From: Corylus avellana
Lineage: Eukaryota > Streptophyta > Magnoliopsida > Fagales > Betulaceae
Direction: 5' to 3'
Assembly (NCBI RefSeq): GCF_901000735.1
Contig: NC_081549.1
Location: 22,683,850-22,747,849 of the forward strand
Length of the DNA stretch: 64,000 nt
Of this stretch, positions 32,104-44,500 are shown piece after piece. A program made the translations under genes and the position numbers. Below the pieces are notes generated by a model. The model saw nothing but the letters and a program-made list of their open reading frames with translations, made no database searches and was not told where the DNA came from. Within the stretch, counting starts at the first letter, position 1; the number at the start of each line of letters is the position of its first letter.

Positions 32104-35100
32104 TTAAAGCTGGCCCGGTTCCTGAAACCCAATGTTCTCAATAGCTCCGACAGTCTTGAACAATCGCCTCTTGTTTATCTCCTCCACCAGAGATCGGTGC
32201 AACAACTGGCTACGCACGTCCACAAGTGACCGCATCCTTGTCAGCTTAGGCGGGAGATTTGAGCCACACTTTCTTCGGTCTGCAGGGCAGAATCTTGTAG
32301 ACTTTCGGGCCTTGGCATAATTAATACTACTCAAATCATGATCATCTTCATTGCCCGAGCAGTAACTTAGATTGGAATACTTGAAGGAGTTCAATGAGCT
32401 TTGGGAACTTGCATCGTCATTGACAAACGACAAATATTCTGCATTAACATGTGGCCAATCATGGCCACGATTATGACTCTTATAGGAAGAGCTGAAAGCT
32501 GGGAGACAAGATACAGAGGAAGAACAGGAAGAGGATGACGAGTAGAAAGGGTAGTGGGTGTCATCATCTTCTTCTTCTTCGTCATAGCTAAAGCTGTGCT
32601 GATTATGGCATTGGGATGGGCCCCAATCCTTCCAAGTTGGAACCAGAGAAGATATCTCTTCCTCTATCATTCCAGCTATCTCCAGTGGTTCCCAGTCTCT
32701 AATTTCCAATTCCTTAACCATCTCAATCGCTACGTCAATTGCTGTGTCGTTTACAATGTCGAAGGGAAAGTATATGTTCCTTGCATGACCTGCATTATTA
32801 TATAGAAAATGCTTCCAATTTCAAATGTGAAAACGGTAACAAACATATACCAAAATATTCCTATAGATATAAAAGCGCTAGCCATATTTGTGTTATTATT
32901 CCAAAAAGATTAGTCAATTTGAAACTTTCCTAAAATTCATTATAAAGCTCAGTTTCATCTAATAATTAAGCAATGTGTACTTCTTCTCATCTTTCTCATA
33001 TGAGATCCGGGTGACACAATTGCTTATCAGGATTACAATCAATTCAAACAAGCAATTGAGAGAAACCAATGTCCAAACAGGTCTTGAATTATTCAAGACA
33101 GATAAGTCCTATTAGAGCTATCTCTTAGGCTACTGTTCGGACAAGCAATTATAGTGATTCTCGATCCACATTAAACTCTGTGTGCACATATAAGGGGGAA
33201 GGCTTTGACATACCGTCCTTGTCAGAAATTTGTACTTTGATGAAAATGGTATCCTCTTCCGGGTCCAAGGTTCCCGTGATTGTCATATCAGTACTCCTTG
33301 TTGGATCAGACACCGAAGGTGGCGACTCCACCAGTACTGTTCTATTGGAAATTGGGTTCAGACATGGGATGGGCAGCAATCCACCTTCATCAGACGCTAG
33401 AAATGGATCCAACAAAAGCTCCTCGGCCGGCAACCTCTTTGAAGCAGTCTCCAAGCATTTCCCCACAAATCGCCGAGCTTCCTTGTCTTGAATTCGATAG
33501 AACGCATTGGGCAACTTTCCCTATAGTAAATCAGAAGAAACATTAAGCTTTTTTCATCATAAAATTCTCGTGCAGTTAATGCAGTGAAGGCCTAAGCTTA
33601 CCGAAGTAACTTTCTTGTATATTTGGGCCGGGTTGGAGCACTCGCTATATGGATACTCGGCTGTAAGCATCTCTAACACACACATGCCAAAGGAGTATAT
33701 GTCTACTAGTTCATTGTATTCCTCCTCGTACAATTCTGGTGCCATAAATTCAGGTGTACCTGATATTAAAATGAGAAACACAAATTAGCTAGACCAAGTT
33801 GTTGGCCTCTTTAATAACCAGTCCGAATTCTCCGACCATAATTGTAAGATGCTTTTGATGGGATTAAATTGTCCAGACAAGTGTTTGGAGAACCCGAGAC
33901 CGGCTCGGACAATTGAATCCTATCAATAACTTCTCTCAATTGCTTAATTAGCAAGGGATTTGATTTAGGGATAGGGAGAGAGAGATTGCCTATAACACTG
34001 TGGGCATGTTGGGACCCACGAAGGATGGCTGCAAGGCCCATATCACCAATTTTGACTTGTCCAAGATGGCCATTGATGAAGATATTGTCGCATTTGAGGT
34101 CCCTGTGTATGACGGGAGGATCATGGCCGTGCATATAAGCAAGACCACGCAGGATTTGGCGGGCCCAGTTCTTGACTGCTCGAATATCTACTCGCTGATA
34201 TTTCTGCCTGTACCTGTATCACCATCTCATTGTCATTAATAAAGGTTATAAAATTAAAAGCCTATTAAATTATCGATTATTCTTTTGTCTCTAATATTAT
34301 GTTAAATTATTAATTATCTCAAAAATTTAGACGAATAAAAAAATATAAATTAGTTTAATCAATTAATCATTAGTTTAACACTTGGGCTCAAAAAAGAAAA
34401 AGAAAAATGAAAAAGAAGGAATAAGATGATTACTCTCTAAGTGTTCCGGAGGTAAACATTTCGCTGATGAAGTTAAAAGTTCTTCGATTAACATCAACCC
34501 AAGAGGCGTAGAATCGCATGATGGAGTCATGCTTGAGGTTCTTGAGAAGATGAACTTCCGAGTAAAGCCGCTGCAATTCCTCCGGCGAATGAAAAACTTC
34601 CTTGAGCTGAATTTGGTTCCACGCCACCTCTATTCCAATAACCTCGTCAAATGCCCTATACACCGTCTTCATTGCTCCTTTCCCAAGAATTTCCTTGAAC
34701 TGCAACCCAAATATTAACAGTTTTATGCCCTATTGATTCACTTATAAATTGCATAATCATGTGCACTTATTTGAGCAATTTCTACAATGAGTCCAAAAAG
34801 ATCAAATAACTCGTAAAGTCTTTTTTTTTTTTTTTTTTTTGGGTTCATAATGGACAGGGTGATTTTTGTAGACACTTGAGAAAGATCGTACTCTCACTTT
34901 CATTATGACAATTAATCTGCGAATTATAGGGTAAAGATACTAAAATTCATCTTTAAACAATGGAGGTAAAGTGTTATCCTCTCACACTTGATCATTTACA
35001 CATGATATGAAGAAAGAGCCCTCCATTCCTTTTGAATGGGATGGCCTTGTAATCTCCATATATTGGATTAATTCCACGTAAATTCTTGGTGCAATGATTT

Positions 35101-36217
35101 CTCACTAAATCGCATAGGCTCAACAACCCTAATAGACCTTTTTTTTCTGCTCCTATTTTTTTTTCTCTTTGTTTGCTAAAGAAGCCAATGTCACTCGCCA
35201 TGAATAATGGTGTGGACTCTTCAGCCCATCGGCAGGACAGGCCAGGTTGGTGTAAAAAAGGTCGCGTGTGTTACGGGGATCATGTCACCCAAATGACCCA
35301 TGTAATATATAACAAGTGAATTAATCAATCTTGTATAACATAAATATTTAGATATCAATAATCTCCAAGAAATGCTATATACATACCATATATTTTTATC
35401 TCATTATGCTAAATTGCTAATGTGTTAAGGTCCAATAATCCTTAGATTAACTATTGTTAAAAAACAAAAAACAAAAAAAAGGGGCTACCATACACCTTGC
35501 CATGTTCACATATTAGGAAAAAAAAAAGGTGTGATTTTTAGCATTAATTACTCGTAATATTATGAAGCTTAACTCAACCAATTCGAAGTAAGAGTAATTT
35601 TAGAAAACACACTTTTATCCTACTTTAGTTTATTGACATAACAGTATCAATCAACCTTTGAATCAGCTCTCGTTAAAAAAAGAAAAATAATCACTAATTG
35701 ATACTGTCACATCAACCAAACGTGATAAAAGTATAGTTTTTAACATTATTTTTAGAGATAAACTCGCATTAGAATCAATAAAGTTTTCCTTAATTCGAAA
35801 ACTAGATTGAAGAAATCTATTAAACGGACACCGTTCTAAAACTTAAACCAATAAAAAAGATAAATTTTATTAATATTTTAACAAAAATGAAATGCAAATA
35901 TATGTCTTGTAGAGTAGCCGGCGCCGGCACTGCACAAGTTAGTTATCTCATACGTTAATCATTCTTGAATAAAGTAAATTCCCCTGCATGGATATGTTTC
36001 CTAGAACAGGCAGAGATGGGAAGATGATAGAAATGGTGAAAAGGCCCAGATTTGTTCTGCCATACAATTTGTATTTTGATTTTTCTATATACAAAAAAGA
36101 AATTGAGAATAATATATATATACTTACTCGGCCATAGCGACCAGATGGATCAGTTTCAACGTATCCAAGCTGAGCCTTGGCTCCATCAACGCATCCTCCC
36201 AACCGTCCGTTGTACAT
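32104..36217 (-). CDS. WNK4: WNK (with-no-lysine) serine/threonine kinase, WNK4-like
   Basis: Six exons: 36217-36128, 34699-34434, 34213-33990, 33759-33602, 33520-33214 and 32789-32104, joining in frame to 576 residues. It starts [18 protein letters not shown] precedes the kinase domain. The glycine-rich loop is [13 protein letters not shown], with the WNK lysine in the loop itself. The usual beta-3 lysine is Asn (IEVAWNQI). HRDLKCDN sits at about 155-162, GDMGLA replaces DFG, and [17 protein letters not shown] follows. An OSR1_C-like segment ([30 protein letters not shown]) is present, then an acidic, Ser-rich tail. Plant WNKs act in osmotic, clock and flowering pathways. The intron after exon 3 appears to start with GC, not GT. 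Intron 1 (about 1.4 kb) holds a MITE. WNK4 versus WNK5 is a judgement by similarity. Confidence 0.92.
35594..35752. mobile_element. MITE in WNK intron 1
   Basis: A hairpin element: left arm ACTTTTATCCTACTTTAG with GACATAACAGTATCAAT; right arm the complement (ATTGATACTGTCACATCAA, CGTGATAAAAGTATAG). Same family as the pair at 20030-20613. It is non-coding and lies in the longest intron of the WNK gene. Confidence 0.65.
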
Positions 36218-37150
36218 AGCTGAGAAATCAACCGCTTGCTACCTTTTTTTCTTTTTTGCTTCTTCTACAATACTTGCTTTATATTAATTCTAATTAATTA
36301 ATATTAATAATAATTTCAGACAATAAAGATGAAAGAAGCTGCTGCAAGTGGCATGCGTGCTAGAAGATCCGAGGCTTCCCCTCATGGTTTTCGTAGGAGA
36401 AGACGCCGAACAATAACCAGAAAAGCCTCGAGTAATCAACACTTAGCATAATCCAAGCCATCTCCACAACCCCACGTGAGATTTCGTAGTAATCAGGAAC
36501 CATTTGTCTGATATATGGAGAATTTAAGACACAGAAACAAAGAGCTTGAAGGAGACAATATATATCCTAGATTTCTGACACAGATTAATTGGGTGTGTTT
36601 GTGTGTGTGGTAGAGAAAGAGAGACTATTTTCTCGTCAGCCAAGGAAGAAAAAGAGTGATGAGAAGATGTTTGTGGTGGAGGGAAATTATTTCGTAAAAA
36701 GCTTTCAGAAAATGAAATGATCGTCTATGGGACTTTGGGTTATTTGGCTTGAAACTTGGATTATTCTAAATTTGAAGAATCTGTGTGCACGCCTTGACAG
36801 AGCCATTTGTGGATGTGAGAGCAATCCTGATAAAGGATTTCAAAGGGGAGAAAGAGACACAATCTCAAGGGAAAGATATTGTTTGAGAGAGAGAGAGAGA
36901 GAGAGAGAGAAGTTTGGGAGAGGTTGGGTTGGAATTTGCAAAGACAAAAGAGGGTTAGGAAGAAGAGGTGGTGAGGTGTGGATGGATTAATACCATATGT
37001 TGGTCAATAGATAACGGAGCTGACGGGTGAATTGGAGTTAACGGCGTTGGTTATATATATATATACTCCATGTGTGTATGGGGAAGGGAGAGACTGATCA
37101 GAGAGCTTGTGGTAGTTGATGATCGATCAGCTCTGCTGGCTGAGCTCAGA
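36218..37150 (-). promoter_or_regulatory. probable 5' leader and promoter of the WNK gene
   Basis: A (GA)n tract on the plus strand at 36888-36910 is a (TC)n tract in the sense of the gene, a common feature of plant 5' leaders. A TATATATATATA tract at 37052-37065 lies about 830 bp before the ATG and might be the core promoter of a long-leader transcript. The plus-strand frame at 36727-36990 runs through the repeat and is not a gene. All inference from position. Confidence 0.3.
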
Positions 37151-37813
37151 AGCCAGGTCTTCAATTCGAAGCACACTTAATTCGCCCATTATTTAATGCA
37201 TTTACCAGTTTATGACTGCATGCATGTATCGGATAATCTTTAAGTAATTTACTACTTAAATTGCTGGTAATTAAGAAAACAAATTTAAAAGAGTTCTTAT
37301 AAAATTTATCTATTTAAGCAGCGACGGTTTATCTATTTAAGCAGCGACGGACCGACCGAGATTTGTTGGACTCTATAAGAATTTTTTCACATTTATTGTC
37401 TGTAGTATCACATTTTTTTAATTAAGATTCAACACGTAATATATGCAAATGCAAAAATAATTCACATACAATCAAGTCATTAAATTCTACGAGTTTCCCA
37501 TTTCCCCCTCTCTTTTTTTTTTTTTTTTTTTTGCCAAGTGATTTTTCAAATATTTAACCCAAATATTTATTTTAAAATATATAAATTCATCTTTTATTGC
37601 AATTTAACATGACTCTGATTTTTCTTTTGGTTTGTTTTTTGTGATTTGTTTCACCATATAATTGGTTAAGGATATATATATATAAACCAAAGCCATTTCC
37701 TAATATTAAACTTAATCAATCAAACTCACACATATACATTTTAACAAAATTTGACTACATGCTATATTTACCAAAACTTGTAAGAGCAGAATTGATGAAA
37801 ATATGACGAAGAT
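37151..37813. other. intergenic, no gene recognised
   Basis: AT-rich. A short exact repeat of TTTATCTATTTAAGCAGCGACGG phrases (about 37308-37350) and poly-T runs are visible; nothing else. Confidence 0.4.
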
Positions 37814-38330
37814 AAGTTTGGCTGATTTTAACACAGACAAAATTCCCAAGTTGGAACCCGCCAACCTCATTGGTGCAAATATAGCAAAGGTGTTTATATC
37901 CTCTATACGCCTTTTTATTGTTTACGGTCAGACACACAGTGGTGGGTTTTTCTTGAAGTTGCCATGCTATTTTGCCAAAAAAATGATTTTTATGATCAGG
38001 ATTTAATATTGTTACATCGAACGGTATAACTAATTTTTTGAATGACATGGTAACATATTTATCATGTGACAAGTTTGGCTGATTTTAACACGGACAAAAT
38101 TCTCCAAGTTGGAACCCGCCAACCTCATTGGTGTAAATATAGCAAAGGTGTTTATATCCTCTATACGCCTTTTATCGTTTAAGGTCAGACACACAGTGGT
38201 GGGTTTCTCTTGAAGTTACGATGCTATTTTGCCAGGAAAATGATTTTTATGATCAGGATTTAATATTGTTACATTGAATGGTATAACTAATTTTTTGAAG
38301 GACATGCTAACATATTTATCATGTAACATC
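37814..38330 (+). repeat. 257-bp tandem duplication, two copies
   Basis: AAGTTTGGCTGATTTTAACA starts at 37814 and again at 38071, and the similarity runs through the whole unit to a shared CATATTTATCATGT end. Differences are scattered substitutions and 1-bp indels (roughly 5 percent). Frames across it on both strands differ between copies, which argues against coding function. Confidence 0.95.
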
Positions 38331-40020
38331 ATATACACTGTTAAATATATACAATATTAAATTACAATTAATCATGAAATAACTCATCTTCATTTGACTT
38401 TAAATTGAGCCAAAATAGAGAGATTTCTATATCTATCTACTGGTGGCGGTTTCGGTTATAGGTACCCTTTTGTTGAACTACAACCACTCATTCATTAATA
38501 TTTTACTATGATAATACTATAGAAAGATTTTGGTTGCCAAAAATATACACAAAGCTTTACGAAAGTCTCTCACCACCTATTATTCTTATCCTTTTCTCTA
38601 TATACGTGACGCCCCTATTTAATATTCAACGATCAAAAAAGCAACATCATTGGTCTAAACATGGGGGTTCTATGTTGATGTCATTGACTTTGCTAAATTA
38701 TTTTTCATTTTTAACACATTTAGTGGGCAATAATTGAGGGAGTGAAGTTGTCAATGAAGTGCACGTGTAAATAGAGACAGACAAGTTCGAGCGCCATGAC
38801 CCATGATGGATGCTTTGTGTACACATCATCGCATTTGACGCATTCAGTATCTCTCTCTTTTCTATCTTTAATTTTCAGGTTACTATTATGTATTATCCCT
38901 TTACATAATTTGAAAATGATAAAAGTTTTTTTTTTTTTTCCCTTTCTTTCTAAATTAGAATTTCAATTCATCAAACTCTATCTATTTAACTGACAAATGC
39001 ATGAAAAATCTAAGTGCTCTAAATACATATGTCAGATTATAAATTGAGTTAGAGACTTTTTTTTTTTTTATTCCAGTTTAAAGAAAAATTGTCCTCCGAA
39101 AAACTTAACCAAGACAAATTAAGAGCTTGTTTAGTTGATGAGAATTTCAAACTTTGAGAGTCAATAACTCTTTTACGTTTAAATCTTTTTTTTTTCCTTT
39201 TTTTTTTTAAAAAAAAAATTGTCATGATTGATATTATTTTTATCTAGATATGCTTGTGGTTTGAGTTTATACCAATCGTTTAAAATCACACAATACCCAT
39301 TTAATAGGAGCAAAGTCAATAATTTGACCAAAATAGATAATTTTTTTTTTTTTTTTAATTACAAAAATACTATTAAACATTGGTAATCATATGTTAGAAT
39401 ATTAATTAAATGATTAAATTTATCATTTTTTATCATTGGATAAGTGGTCAAATAATATGGTATCGGAGCACAAGTGATGAGTTCAAACCCTCCCCCTGAT
39501 TTCATAATTCACCTCTATTATATTTTACATGTTGAGCCTTACTTATTAAGAAAAAGTTTGAACTTACACATTAACTTCACATCTTGTTTTAAAGTAATTC
39601 TATACGGTTTCTTTTAGTGAAAGGTCAACTTTAAGTATTACATTAATAATTCTTATAAAGATAAGACACTAATATTAAAATTTCCTACTTTTTCTATTCA
39701 ATATAGATTTGCCAAATAAACTAATTGTGGCTGTCATACCTGGACGCAACCATAGTAGCACCTATTGGCTGAAAATCGCACAAAAGGAGCTTAAACAATG
39801 GGAGCTGCAGGCGCTCCCTCAAGTCCGACTGAGCCATAGCCTGACTCAACTCCACCAATGCATCATTTTAGGATGTTTTATAGAATCTAATATGTTCAAA
39901 AAATTTGTGATTAATTTTTTTTTTAAAAATAAACAATCAAACTTTTGGGTTCTTAAAGAAATAACATCTTAAAGAAAGAAAGATGATAAAATTATTGTTA
40001 GCTGGTACGGCTATTTAGGA
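38331..40020. other. intergenic; possible tRNA-like fragment near 39460
   Basis: No gene recognised. At about 39459-39515 the sequence TGGTATCGGAGCACAAG followed by GAGTTCAAACCC resembles the A- and B-box spacing of a tRNA-derived retroposon, but I see no tail or target duplication. Several poly-T runs occur. Confidence 0.35.
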
Positions 40021-40029
40021 ACAAAATCC

Positions 40030-40445
40030 TCTCTAGTCCAAAATGGACTGAAAAACATTCAGTTAATAGTCAACATCCTAAGACCATAAATAGGACACGT
40101 CCCATTAATAAAAATAATAATAAAATTATAAGCCACCCCACTGTCTGAGAGTGGCCGGACCACTCCCAAAGGCCAAATAAAAAAAAAATAAAAAAAGATT
40201 TGGCCCTTGGGGGTGGCCGATCCACCCCCAAGGGCCATGGAGCCACCCTAGACCGCCAACCCCAACTAGGGTGGCTAGACACCCCTTAGTTTTTTTAAAA
40301 TTTTAATTATTTTATTTTATAATTATTTTTTAAAATATATATTATTATTATTATTTTTTGTCAATAAACATGTGTCTCATTTATAATCTCAGGATCTCTC
40401 TAAAGAGATCCTGACCATTAACTGGATATTCTCCAACTATTCAAG
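40030..40445. mobile_element. second GC-cored foldback element, related to 30697-31494
   Basis: The inverted arms correspond: left CAGTTAATAGTCAACATCC and CATAAATAGGACACG against the complement of right CGTGTCTC-type CATGTGTCTCATTTATAAT and CTGACCATTAACTGG. The core has the same GGGGTGGCC/GGCCACCCC vocabulary as the 31-kb element but different arms. No clear target duplication found; the ends are approximate. Confidence 0.6.
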
Positions 40446-40479
40446 GGTAGGGTAAATAATTTTTTTGACAAAATTCACA

Positions 40480-40620
40480 AATTTGATACGAACCTAACAC
40501 TAAATTAGCATATTAAGGTTAAAGAGTTTGACTCGTTTAATTAAATGGGTCAAACTATGATTAAGCTATATAATCTTTTATACTCATACCTCGACACAAT
40601 TCGAACACGAATTGACACGC
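40480..40620 (+). repeat. dispersed repeat family R, single unit
   Basis: Contains ACACTAAATTAGCATATTA, GACTCGTTTAATTAAATGGG, TATACTCATACCTCGACACA in the family order. Only one unit is present, unlike 7060 and 28740. Confidence 0.6.
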
Positions 40621-40639
40621 CTACTCATGAAGAATGTAA

Positions 40640-41292
40640 GTTTGTTGGGAAAATTTAAACACAGTACCGAGGCAGCTGTAAACTTTAATCTGAATAGCAA
40701 GTTTACCTACCAGCAAGAGATTGTACAATGTCAGCTCAAGAAACACTATCTTCCTCACTGGTGCAACTTTAAAGCGGGCCCCTAGTGAAGAATGTTGGGG
40801 TCTCCATCACATGTTCCAGCCTGTGACCACAATTCTTTCTTCGTGCCACCATATCACCCCAACAGTTCCCTCCATTACCAAGATGGACAAAAGAGGCATA
40901 AGCTTCTCCCAAAAGAAGCTGACCATATTATCCAATACCGGATCCTTCTATTTTCAGTGTCTGCAATTTATAATAACAAAGTCCAACACAGAGGTGCAAC
41001 AATGAAGCCACAAGCAGAAATATCTTAAATCGCACTTGAAAAAGGCAGACACTAATGCAGAGAGAATGGAGGCATAAAGAACCTTTCGAATAGGTTAATA
41101 GCGAAAAAGTTGCATCATTACAGCTGCAGAAAATAATTACTATATGAGTTACATTAGACATCAGCAACAACAATATTTTTGTCTTTGTACTTTTTTACCT
41201 ACAATGGGTGAAGAAGAAAAACAAATCCTGAGGCGAAACCACATCTCAAACATCCTATATATCAACATCTCTGTAAAACACAGCTATCAAGA

Positions 41293-41323
<31 letters not shown>

Positions 41324-41581
41324 AAACAAGTAGAATGTACAAAAATGCCTTTGAACCACAAACAGGAAAAATATGGACTCCATTTCTCGAGTTTCCTAGT
41401 AGGTTGAAGCTCGGGCTTAGGCTGCTTTGTTAGTATTAACAGTTCTACTCATTCATACTTTAATCATACAGATAAATCATCATCCCTTCCACCCGCAGTC
41501 AGCCAGATAAAGGTGGGAAATCATCTTCATCTTTCAAACGGTATGATTGTACCCCAATCCTACATGTCCAGACAAAGAAAC
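40640..41581. other. 3' flank of the nucleotidyltransferase-like gene
   Basis: Open frames on both strands are short and unconserved in appearance. The segment just above 41400 is probably the 3' UTR of the minus-strand gene. A run of about 22 A is at 41303-41326. Confidence 0.4.
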
Positions 41582-44500
41582 TTAAAAAAGAGTTCCGTAT
41601 ATCTCAACAAGAGCCGGATAAAAATTGACATCAATGATGATATTCCCATACCTATCTTGATTCATACCCAATACAGGCTTTGGGCTTTGCATCCCTGATG
41701 GTGGAAGGCTTCCGCTTGAGTTTTGACCAAGTGCGGAGCCAGAGCTTTGTTGCCAGCTCTTTTCTAGCAAAGATCCCTCCACTGGCAGATGCCCAACTGA
41801 CCCAAATTCAACAACTCTCTCAGACGGATGAGTTGAACCATTGGCATTAGAGTATACCTTCCTTCCAGGGGAACCAGAGGTATGATCTGAAGACTCAGAC
41901 TTTCCGCTACCATAAACAGGGAATTGTGCTTGTGCCAGCTCGCGGCTGCTTCTCTCAGACCAATTTGACTCATGGGTTGACATGGCATGGCCATTGTTCC
42001 TAGGACTTCTCTCAGACCAACTTGACTCGGGGGTTGACATGGCATGGCCATTGTTCCGAGGACTTCTCTCAGACCAACTTGACTCGGGGGTTGACATGGC
42101 ACGGCCATTGTTACGAGGAGACCTTACTGGTGCTTGATTTCTTCCCCTTGCAGACAAGGGCCTGTCCCGGTAATGGTTCTGCAAAAATTTATGTGTAAAA
42201 TCACTTTAAGATAATGAGACCGGCCACCTGGACAACTGAAGGAAAAATGAAGCTGCATACAGACACCAAGATCGACCAAGACATGACCCCACAAGCATTT
42301 CAAGGTTTCCACATAATATTCAAATACCAAAAACTAAAAAGTCCAGAGGCTCAGAGTGAGTATACCGTATTGGGAAAATATGTCCCTGTTCCTCGTGGCT
42401 TTGGCATCTCTTCCATACCAAATACAGCACCACCAGGTAATATTGGTGAGTTGAAGGGGTAGAAGCCTGACCTTGGGACAACACCATTGGTGTTCCCCTG
42501 GGAATACACATTCCCGTTCAGCTGCACAGACCGTTGTATTGCATCCCACGGCTTCTTGCCATGGACCTGTGGGAACAATGTTGGAGGCATGGGAGTAACA
42601 GGTGTACTCAAGGCATAGTCATAGCACCACCTACCATATTGCAAACTGTTAACGTGACTATCGTAGTCCCCACTGAGATCTGACAAAGATTTCAATGCTT
42701 CAGGATTTCCAGAAGTGCCATTTAACATCCCATAACCAGGATAATTAGGATAAAGATCTTCTGAGGGCAAAGCAGCTGAACTCAAACGTGAAGGGTAGTG
42801 CTTCAATACAACAGGCGACAAACAGTCATTATCACTAACCGACTGGTTCTCATCCTGGTCACCATGCGCTATAAAGGCCTTCTCCTCAGGAGGTGCTTGC
42901 AGAAGCCCAGACAAATCTTTCTTCTCGGTATAATCAGAGTTTTCTGGCTGTTTTTTATCTGAATTTCCATCCCCATTTCCACTGAATGTGTGAGAGAAAT
43001 AGAGATGAGGTGCATGATGCGCTTTACCCAAAGGGGATATTCTATCCTCACAACTCGAAGGGGGAGATTTAGATGCATCATTTGAGATCGTAAGACCTTG
43101 AATTCTGGAGGTCGCAAGGTCTTTCGCATCCCCAGAAAGACGGTATTCTGAAACAGCAATCTTATTTGCAGAATCGTCAGCTTCCACCAATATGGTTGAG
43201 GCTGACGCATTCACAGAGCTTCTTTTTGGTTCATCCACAGCTCTGCCAAAGCTCATACTGGTCCCTAATGTCTTAGTATTAGTGAATCCACCATGCGTCA
43301 GTCCCTCATAACCCAACCTACATTCCCCAGTCTTGCCATTTAAATAGGCATATTCTGTATCATAAATCATCTGATCTTCTTGTGAATCTGTACCAGAAAA
43401 TGACAATGCGCTGCCAAATACATCATGTCCAGACATAAAATCTTGAACATCAGGCCTCTGCCCACTTCCATGCCTATCCAATGTGTTTGAGAAAAACTGA
43501 CGAATTTCATCATCGGTGTTTTCTTCTGGCTGGGAGAGGATACGCCCAAGCTTTCGAGCACCATATGTGAAAGCACTCCTTATTCGGTAAAAGTTTCCTA
43601 CAGAAGTTAATCCAGGTTATTATAAATCCACAAAGTAACTAAAAACTATTTTAGAGCAGCATTATTTTGAGCTCTATAAATGTCAATTGTTTCATAAAAC
43701 TTCCAAAAAAACAACCCCCCCCCACCCCCCAAAAAAAAGAAAGAAAAAAAACCCTTCAACATGCTCACACAAACACAAACACAAACTTAAAATTCATATT
43801 TATACCAATATTTTAGAGATAGTTAATCTTTCCTTTATCACATGGTATTCTCACAATATATGTGGTTTGGTATACAAATTTTCCAAAGAAAATGTAATTT
43901 GAATTTCTTTTGGATAGCTTACCTTAAAGTTATAAGAAAATTTTGAAATTCCAGAAAGATTTTACCTAGTTGTCGTCATCAGTACAACAATGAAAAACCT
44001 GAATTTCAGTCACATGGCATGCGAGATAGAAGAAGAGGCCATAGGCCTCCCCACCTCACTAAAGGAAAGGAACTTCTACCTTTGCTCACACTGCGGCCAA
44101 GGTTGTTATTTTCTTTCAGTGGATCAACTATATTAAGATGCTTTGGGGGAAATGTCCTTGAATTTGTCTCATAACCCCTTGAGGGAACTGAAAACATTTC
44201 CAAACATCCCTTAAGAAAATCATTACTGAGCAATAGATCAACACCATCGTTTTCAGGTATCTCAGCTGCAAAAAGGACCAAACAATGACTAAGAGAGATA
44301 TAAACCAATAGAGTGTGCCACACATGCTAAAAGATGTTGCTCACCCACGAGTTCTGGCAGTGAGGATAATCGGACGGGACCATTCAAGCTGATGCAGTAG
44401 TTGTCCCAGTCAAATTTGCTAAAGTAGTCCAAAAATTTATATAAAACCTAAAAAGAAAATCTGGTTAGGTTAATGTGATACATTTGAGTAGCATACCAAT

